Below the pieces are notes generated by a model, which made no database searches, was not told the DNA's origin, and saw nothing but the letters and a program-made list of their open reading frames with translations. 64,000 bases of DNA from Merluccius polli (taxonomy: Eukaryota; Chordata; Actinopteri; Gadiformes; Merlucciidae), in NCBI GenBank assembly GCA_030340625.1, contig JAOPHQ010004841.1, forward strand, positions 57,501 through 121,500, written 5' to 3'. Below are positions 61,551-64,000 of the stretch, one piece after another; the first letter of the stretch is position 1; every line of letters begins with the position of its first letter. The position numbers were made by a program, and so were the translations under genes.

Positions 61551-61856
61551 AATCTTGACCCGCAAGTCAGGTTCAGTTTGGCCAGCCACAAACGCTCCTT
61601 TCCTCAGACAATTTATTGCACTGTTCTCCCTGATTTGTAATAACCTTTGGCCATCTGAAGTACTCCAAATGATTTCCTCAGTCCGACCGATTAGTATAGC
61701 CCAAAACACGTCAATAATTGACTCCAAGATGGCCGACTTCCGGATTGATGACGTGCCGTGCAAACAATATATAGATACAGGAAATTACATTGAACTGTAG
61801 GAAATTACAAGAAGTGTTGTCCTACCCTTTCCGTAATCTGAAATCTGAAATTTTTT

Positions 61857-62005
61857 GTGAAATGTTGTTGTGTTTTCAGAAATGTCGTTGTGTTTTGTGA
61901 AATGTTGTTGTGTTTTTAGAAATGCCCTTGTGTTTTGTGAAATGTCATTGTGTTTTGTAAAATGTTGTTGTGTTTTGTGAAATGTTGTGTTTTCTGAAAT
62001 GTCGT
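61857..62005. repeat. 20-bp tandem array, right end
   Basis: About seven to eight units of AATGTTGTTGTGTTTTGTGA with point changes. It ends 25 bp before the element boundary. Confidence 0.85.
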
Positions 62006-62030
62006 TGTGTTTTGACCTTCAGGGACACCA

Positions 62031-62893
62031 TACTGAGGGGATCTGTTGGTAGTCAACCTTTAGCTTATCACACAAAGAACACAATAGATCCTGTTGGTTA
62101 GGTCATAGAGATGGTGAATAATACACCCACATTTTCAAGCACTCTGAAGCCCAATGCACACGTTTCCGTTTCAGGACAGACGCAAAATCATAAATGTTTG
62201 CGTCCAAAGTAAACTTGAGTCCTCTTATAAAGTTCTGCTTCGGGCTTAACAAAGGCAAAAAATAAATAAATACAAATTCAAATAAATTATTTTAATTTGG
62301 TCACTTGTCGTAGGATGCAGACAAATACAAGTCTTTGCCTTTGGTTTATCTGCAGATAGATCAAAGCCCCCCTCTGCTCTGGCCTTTCTCTCTCTCTCTC
62401 TCTCGCTCTGTCTCCTCTATGAAGAGAGGATTTTGATCTAGAATAGAATATAATGCCTTTTATTGTCACTATACACAGTACAATGAGATTAAAAGCCAAC
62501 TCCAATAACAGTGCAACAGTGAAAAAAATATAAAATATAAAAATATACAATATAATATAATATAAACATAGGCAAAGAAAAGGGAGGTAAGGTGCACAGT
62601 CCTGATGAGTCATTTTAGAGTATTGCACATTGAAAAAAAGAGTATTGCACATTGTAAATATTAAAAATATTGCACAGTAGGTAAGGTTTTTATGACAGTG
62701 TTTAGTAGTGTTTGAAAAAAGGTCTATCCCAGAACACAGTCAACCAGAAAAAATAGAAAACACCCACCCCACGCACACACACACACAAACACATACACTA
62801 CACTACCATGTATGCAAAGGACAAAAAAGCAGGAAAATATATAGACCGCAGACCGCGGCGCGGCAGAGCGTGGCAGAGCGCGGCAGCCCCCCC

Positions 62894-62944
<51 letters not shown>

Positions 62945-63317
62945 GACATTTCATACCTTTTCCAGAAATCTAGTAGGGCCACAAGTTTGCTCCACAGTGC
63001 TGATCCAGAATCTGTCCTTAAAAACGGGTAGGATCAAACTGGTGGTGGCTCTACTATAGCATATGGATGGTAAAGTATGACCCATGACAGAACTTATTTG
63101 AAAAATGAAATCATTTTCATTTATTTTTATATTTACTCAGCAGAAGCACCTTAGAATGATCTTGACCTCTTTTTACGGTTTTAAAAACCTAACTTCAAGA
63201 TTTAAATGTGCAACATGCAACTTTTTATAAGTCAAAAGACTTGCGTCTGTCACTCACAGCTGCTGCCACAATGGCATCTTTGGCCATTTTCTTGCCGGCC
63301 GTTGGATTTGCAGTGTG
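62031..63317. other. non-coding stretch
   Basis: No gene recognised. The segment 62455-62510 (CCTTTTATTGTCACTATACA then CAGTACAATGAGATT) is the reverse complement of a common fish non-LTR retrotransposon tail. (AC)n lies at 62897-62941 and GCGGCAGAGCG repeats at about 62855-62890. Confidence 0.5.
62897..62941. repeat. (AC)n microsatellite
   Basis: About 45 bp of AC dinucleotides after a C-run. Confidence 0.95.
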
Positions 63318-63692
63318 TTAAGGCTGTTTGTTCAGTTCTTTTTCTCTGAGCAGAGCTCTGTACCTTTGACTCGATAGTTTGACATTTCTGCACAGCCGTA
63401 CATTTACAGGACTTTCCTTTGTCTTCCGGGAGTAGTGCTGAATGGCCGACACCTGCATGGCCTTCAGGTTGTATTTGACCACTTGATAGGACTGATATGT
63501 CTCCACACTTAGATTGGCAGCTTTGGTTTGCAGGTTGTTGGACATTATACTGAACGCCAATTCCACCTGTGGACCATGAAATGAGCAGCATAGTGCAGAC
63601 AGTGCAAGCTTGCAGAGTGCCGGGTACCTCGGAGTCTTCCTCACAACATTCCACCATGAATCAACTCTTGTCTCCTCTATCACCAGAGCCAT
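63318..63692 (-). CDS. hAT-derived C-terminal domain protein (fragment or small gene)
   Basis: A 124-residue frame: VDSWWNVVRKTPRYPALCKL then ALSALCCSFHGPQVELAFSI and TYQSYQVVKYNLKAM. The WW...YP.L..LA....S..HG..VE.AFS pattern is that of the C-terminal dimerisation domain of hAT transposases and of the host-like uncharacterised fish proteins derived from them. It is shorter than a transposase, and any N-terminal exons would have to lie to the right of 63692 or beyond the window. TTCATGGTCCACAG/GTGG inside it resembles a splice acceptor, so the true exon might start at about 63569. I cannot tell a domesticated gene from a relic. The frame at 63250-63657 is its shadow. Confidence 0.5.
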   Translation of the reverse strand: MALVIEETRVDSWWNVVRKTPRYPALCKLALSALCCSFHGPQVELAFSIMSNNLQTKAANLSVETYQSYQVVKYNLKAMQVSAIQHYSRKTKESPVNVRLCRNVKLSSQRYRALLREKELNKQP

Positions 63693-63732
63693 GTCACTTG
63701 TAACGCATATCTATGTGGCCGTGCGGCCCAAA

Positions 63733-63745
63733 ACTACATCTCCCA
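63733..63745. promoter_or_regulatory. ZNF143/THAP11-type promoter motif
   Basis: ACTACATCTCCCA fits the ACTACANNTCCCA core known from many vertebrate housekeeping promoters. It lies 41 bp beyond the start of the minus-strand hAT-derived frame, in a CpG-containing stretch (63690-63870). Confidence 0.4.
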
Positions 63746-64000
63746 GCTTACCTGCCTCTGAACCGCCCCTCCTACCTGACGTCGATCCGTTTAAGATTGC
63801 ACCCGCGGAAGCCAGCTGATCACCGCGCTGGAAGAATTGTTTGTTCGTTCGCGTTGCTCCGTCTGTGGCGGATTATTAGCTTCCTAAAGCAGCTACGTTA
63901 GGAGTTTCACTTGCAGTCACGGCAATCGGGTATGTGTTCATTTTCAATCCAGCTGTGTATTCACGTTGTACAAGCGAGTATCAGCAGCAATGTGGGGAGG

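Larger units (their letters stand above)
57684..62030 (-). mobile_element. composite transposon nest bounded by one THAP/DDE-type element
   Basis: Left end CGGTGGCCCTGAAC (57684) and right end TTCAGGGACACCA (ending 62030) form inverted termini flanked by TA, and each continues inward as a tandem array of about 20-bp AATGTTGTTGTGTTTTGTGA-like units (57696-57790 and 61857-62005). Coding remnants near the right end (61140-61550) fit a THAP plus DDE_Tnp_4-type transposase on the minus strand. The middle is filled by other elements listed below. Calling the two ends one element is inference from matching termini. Confidence 0.55.

Overview
The window is nuclear DNA of a vertebrate, almost certainly a teleost fish. 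It has one recognisable, fully split protein-coding gene with GT/AG introns. It also has very dense (CA)n/(GT)n microsatellites, several over 100 bp, and many nested DNA transposons of fish type (hAT-like, Kolobok-like, THAP-type, long inverted-repeat elements). The microsatellite load would fit a gadiform-like genome, but that is only an inference; nothing here fixes the species.

The one intact gene is khdrbs1 (Sam68, a STAR-family RNA-binding protein), plus strand, positions 19813 to 33256. Nine coding exons join without a frame break into a 364-residue protein with QUA1, KH, QUA2, RG-rich, proline-rich and tyrosine-rich parts and the conserved C-terminal nuclear-localisation tail. A GC-rich region lies upstream, an in-frame stop sits just before the ATG, and candidate poly(A) signals lie at about 33973, 34019 and 34611.

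Left flank (1 to 19400): non-coding and repeat-rich. It holds a 19-bp minisatellite (3500 to 3829), a hAT transposase scrap (4897 to 5127), a 4.9-kb fold-back transposon that is one giant palindrome (5774 to 10650, with an 8-bp target duplication and two younger elements nested in its left arm), and a decayed ubiquitin-specific protease copy of USP37 type (12066 to 13605).

Right flank (34650 to 64000): no convincing host gene. It contains a 1.7-kb hAT-like element with an internal palindrome (39524 to 41237), THAP-type remnants (46058, 52969, about 61500), a Kolobok-like fold-back element with TTAA duplications (52474 to 53367), a 43-bp hairpin (54504 to 54604), and a multi-layer nest of transposons (57684 to 62030) carrying broken pieces of three transposases. 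A hAT-derived C-terminal reading frame with a promoter-like motif just beyond its start lies at the right edge (63318 to 63692).

The most unusual objects are the palindromic fold-back element with its mirrored 91-bp satellite arrays, and a GC-rich minisatellite shared by elements whose ends are unrelated.
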